Source: Coenobita brevimanus (taxonomy: Eukaryota; Arthropoda; Malacostraca; Decapoda; Coenobitidae). Taken from it: a stretch of DNA of 64,000 nucleotides. The stretch spans positions 52,489,998 through 52,553,997 of the forward strand of contig CM064671.1 of assembly GCA_032717465.1 (NCBI GenBank), in the 5' to 3' direction. Made by a program: the position numbers and the translations under genes. The notes beneath the pieces were generated by a model. It did not search any database. It had not been told where the DNA came from and saw nothing but the letters and a program-made list of their open reading frames with translations. This document shows, piece by piece, positions 60,523 to 64,000 of the stretch; the stretch's first letter is position 1, and every line of letters starts with the position of its first letter.

Positions 60523-60924
60523 AGCCTCTGTGGTACAGTAGTAGAGTGTGTGCTTCGTACACGGATGAACCAGGGTTCGTACCCCGCCAGGGTATTAAAC
60601 TTTGGGAGTGTTCACCCGGCCACGTACTGCATTGGCGGACAAAGGTGTGCTGTGGTTGAACCAGTGTCGCATACTATAAAGTATGCTTGCACCCAGTCGG
60701 CTTGCGTGGGCCGATTACACTTGGTTCACAGACTACACACACATCCAAAGCCACTCCAAAGCTACAATTACACTTACAAGCACTTCTCACCCTACATACA
60801 ATCTCTACCAGCCTAAGCCACTTGGAAGAGATACATTGGCTGTATCGTCCCGACTTCGGTCGGGATAGGCCGGTCCTGCAGTGGATACTCAAACGGCTGA
60901 TCATGATGATGGTGATGATGATTT

Positions 60925-60925
<1 letters not shown>
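60521..60925 (+). mobile_element. tRNA-derived SINE with (ATG)n tail, plus strand
   Basis: Head GGAGCCTCTGTGGTACAGTA (A box) and GGGTTCGTACCCCG (B box), then a long conserved body shared with the minus-strand copy at 35887-36262, ending GATGATGGTGATGATGAT and (TA)n. The body contains a short hairpin TCCCGACTTCGGTCGGGA at about 60847-60864. Confidence 0.85.

Positions 60926-60927
<2 letters not shown>

Positions 60928-61008
<81 letters not shown>
60928..61008. repeat. (TA)n microsatellite
   Basis: TA array directly following the SINE tail. Confidence 0.95.
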
Positions 61009-61010
<2 letters not shown>

Positions 61011-61094
61011 AAGAAAAACAGAGGAAGGAAAAAGATATGAAATAACTAAAACAATCGATACACGATATTATATATTTCGTCAATTTATAAAAAA

Positions 61095-64000
61095 AAAATT
61101 ACCATTTTTTATGCATGAAAGAAAGAACCAAGGGCCAGTAGCCTACAAATTAAAAACAATACAAAAGAGAGCCAAATTCAAGATCTGTTCATTTTCAGAT
61201 GCCTGGACACATTGTGTTTGAAAGGAAGGAGATCATAGGAAGCAGGAAATACAGACAAAGGGAGACAGTACCAAAGGTAAACTGTTGCATAAATGAATGA
61301 CTGGGAGTAACGGTTAACTCTTGCATTAGACAGCTGGACAGAAAAGGGATGAGAGTTTGTTATTGTACGGGTGCTGTAGGTGGAGGGATGCAAGCAGACA
61401 GTTCAGAAGAGCAATGATCACTTAAGTAACAATAGAAAAGAGATAAAGATGCAACAGTGCGGCGAAGAGACAGAGGTTGAAGAAAACCAGCAAGAGAAGG
61501 AGAGTTAATGAGGCAAAAAGCCTTTGACTCCACCCTATTGAGAAGAGCTGTATATATGGAGCCACCTCACACATGACAGTTGTACTCCACACATGGGTGA
61601 ATAAAACCCGTGTATAAAGTCAACAACTGTGCAGAGGTAAAGAAGGTACGGAGTCGGCTTAGCACACTCAATCTCTTGGAAGCAGATTTTACTAAAGATG
61701 CAATATGATCCTTCCAAGATAAGTCCCGAGTGAATGAAACCCCAAGAATGTTCAAGGATGATACAGGATTAAGCTGAATATTATTGAACATTAGTGGGTA
61801 CTCCTGTGGAAGATTGTGTTGGGTTGAAAGGTGTAAAAGCTGAGTTTTTGATGCATGGAAAACAACAAGATTATTTTTACCCCAGTCAGAGATAAGAGCC
61901 AAGTCAGACATTAGGTGTGCCATAGCCTCATCCCTTGTTTGTTCAAGTAACTGCTGAGATGGATGTTGCAGGAACCAAATAGAAAGGTTATGGGTAGAAT
62001 CATCAGCATACGAATGAAGAGGGTTAGATGTACAGCTCAGAAGGTCATTGATAAATAAAAGGAAGAGAGTTGGTGATAGAACAAAGCCCTGAGGAACACC
62101 ACTGTTGACAAATCTAGGAGAAGAACGATGGCCGTCTACAGCAGTGGCTATAGAACGACCAGAAAGAAAGCTATGGATGAAGGCACAGATAGAAGGATAG
62201 AAACTGTAAGATGGCAGTTTGGATATTAACCCGCCTTGTCCCGACTGATTTTCCACCAGACTCCCCCCAATACTGAACAATTATGGAAAAAAAAAAATTG
62301 GCTCAAACTTTCGCTTTTGGTGAGAAACATCGAAAATTCATAGAGAAGTTGCTCACCTGAGGTTTAAAATACTCATTACAGGTAGCAATCCCCTTACCTT
62401 AATGGGTTTTCTATCAGGCTGGCTCCAAAGAAAACGAGTTCTATGGGAGAGTAACTATTCCACACCACTCATAAATGATATTTATTCATTTATTTGGTAC
62501 GAATTTATATGTAGTACGAGAGTATATTGGTTTTCACACAGTAATATAGGCAATATGAGAATTGTTTCCACCAAACACATCAACATACCTGACGTTTTTT
62601 GGCGATATTACCTGATCATCATTTCTGACTATTTCTTCCTCTAATGCTATGTGAACTTTGTCCTCCACAATGTCATCAATTGGGGAATCACTCTGGCCTT
62701 GAATTTCGTATTGTGGGACAACATGTCTTTACTGAACAGGTCACTGGTAACAGGTGAATTGCTGAGACAATGGCGTGTGGGGGGGGGGAGGTCATGCGGA
62801 GTAAGGCATTGACCCTGCATGGCATCTTGTAGAGGAAGATGTCCTGTGTATATATTACAAAAGTCACCTGTGAAATTTGAAAATTGTGCAAATTAGGGAC
62901 ATAGGAATTGCTGCGCATTTATATACGTCAATGGGAGTCACAGTGACAAAATGGTTGGACGTATATATACGTCAACAGGAGTCGGTAGGTTAAAGATTTA
63001 TGCCAGACTCGATCGAAAGTCTTTGACATGTCAAGTGCAATGATAAAGCTTTTGCCAAAGTCCCGAAAGGAGGATGACAGGAGTCTGAAAGCTAGGTGAG
63101 AAGATCACCAGTGAAGCGTCTGTGACAGAACCTATACTGATGATCAGAATGAAAAAAAATTGTGATAGGAAAGATGCTTTAAATTTTTTCTGTTAAGAAT
63201 GGACTCAAAAACATATGGATCACAGGATGTTAAAGCAATTGGGCGATAGTTAGAGGGTTGAGAATCGTCACCCTTCTTTGGGACCGGCTGAATGAGAGCA
63301 AACTTCCTGCAGGAAGGAAAGGTACAAGTTGAAAGACAAAGGCAAAAGAGTTTACCTAGGCAGGGTGTAGGCACAGAAGCTCAGTTCTTGAGGACAACAG
63401 GAGGGACTCCATCAGGCTCATATGCCTTGTTAGTATTAAGGCCAGTGACGGCAGAAAATACATCAGCTGAATAAATTTTAATGTCAGCCATGAGGATGTC
63501 AGAGGGGGGAAGTGATGGAGGAACAGCACTGGAACTGTCTAAGGTGGAAATGGAGGAGAAAGTCTGAGCAAAGAGATCTTCTTTGTCAGTAGAAAAAATA
63601 GCTACAGAGCCATCAGAGTAGAAAAGAGGAGGGAAGGATGATGAGGTAAAGTTGTTAGAAAAGTTTTTGGCAAGGTGCCAGAAGGAGCGGGAAGAATTCG
63701 AGTTGGAGAGTTGAGAGCATTTAGTACGGATGAAATTATTTTTAGCAGAGCGAAGATCAAACTTAGCATGATTCTAGACAGAAACATAAACAAGATGTGA
63801 TTCAGGGGTGGGTTGGCTCCAGTACCTTTTATAGGCCCTCTCCTTGTTGTGGACATCATTAGAACAATCATGATTAAACCAAGGCTTTCTTGCATTGGTC
63901 AAAAGATATGAGAAGGGAATGTATGCTTCCATGCCCAAGAGAATAACCCCAGTAATGTGCAAAGTACACTCAGATGGCTCCAGGCCATGGAAGCAATGAT
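61095..64000 (-). mobile_element. LINE (family C), decayed copy running off the right edge
   Basis: Minus-strand copy of the family at 46546-49802. Segments are the 3' end (61393-61178, VQLSNARVNRYSQSF), RT with GVPQGFVLSPTLFLLFINDL and HSYADDSTHN (62280-61567), an upstream RT part (63374-63144, PKKGDDSQPSNYRPIALTS) and a linker/endonuclease end (63962-63602). Split at 62226-62993 by a TTAA MITE. Several stops. The 5' part lies beyond 64000. Confidence 0.87.
62230..62989 (+). mobile_element. piggyBac-like non-autonomous element (TTAA MITE), copy 2, inside LINE-C
   Basis: TTAA at 62226-62229 and 62990-62993 flanks it. Removing it restores the LINE sequence ...GGATATTAAAGATTT, as in the uninterrupted copy at 47692-47710 (GGAAATTAAAGATTT), so the ends are proven by an empty-site paralogue. 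Ends are CCCGCCTTGTCC... and ...GAGTCGGTAGG. An internal palindrome ACGTATATATACGT lies near the right end. The body matches copy 1 at 4076-4846. No ORF. Confidence 0.87.

Overview
This window is eukaryotic nuclear DNA, most likely from a decapod crustacean or a related arthropod. The evidence is spliced ionotropic-receptor exons with GT-AG borders, a 5S rRNA-like sequence of arthropod type, tRNA-derived SINEs, LINE, hAT, mariner and Polinton elements, and a very high load of (TA)n, (CA)n, (GA)n and (GATA)n microsatellites. The species-level guess is inference. There are no operons and no prokaryotic signals. Nearly everything is transposable-element sequence, often nested. The only host protein gene I can support is one partial chemosensory receptor.

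Region 1 (1349-28341) is one Polinton/Maverick DNA transposon of about 27 kb. It has about 0.83-kb terminal inverted repeats and an exact 6-bp target-site duplication (ACTGCG). Its genes lie on the minus strand and are decayed: a zinc-ribbon ORF, protein-primed DNA polymerase B, packaging ATPase, retrovirus-like integrase, a small conserved protein, a penton-like minor capsid protein and a major capsid protein. Later insertions interrupt it: a 5.8-kb LTR retrotransposon (6313-12108), three LINE insertions, a TTAA-duplicating MITE (4076-4846), a TA-duplicating MITE (13239-13939) and a GGCCACCGGTGGCC-rich MITE (about 5766-6072). Without these the element is roughly 15-16 kb, normal for the family.

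Region 2 (28342-50000) is a mosaic. It holds a 3.3-kb hAT element with a broken BED-type transposase (29219-32492), two further hAT derivatives (37434-38733 and 44504-45868), and a fourth hAT (46178-49954) carrying a SINE tail and a nearly full-length LINE. It also has tRNA-derived SINEs, a SINE whose head is a recognisable 5S rRNA sequence (35602-35845) with two further tail copies, and a decayed LINE (39230-41930).

Region 3 (50000-64000) carries four minus-strand exons of an ionotropic receptor (58057 down to 51214). They join in phase and encode part of the ligand-binding domain, M1, the pore and M3. A 5-kb intron contains SINE and LINE insertions, including a LINE with a 5' inversion typical of twin priming. 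Beyond it lie a structurally intact mariner (58665-59992, 353-aa transposase), two tRNA-SINEs, and a LINE running off the right edge that is itself split by a second copy of the TTAA MITE.

The most notable items are the complete boundaries and stratigraphy of the Polinton, the young non-autonomous LTR element that keeps one long ORF (Gag, protease-like, integrase zinc-binding) while lacking reverse transcriptase, the 5S-headed SINE, the intact mariner, and a perfect 70-bp palindrome in the Polinton terminus. All assignments come from reading the sequence; no database search was run.
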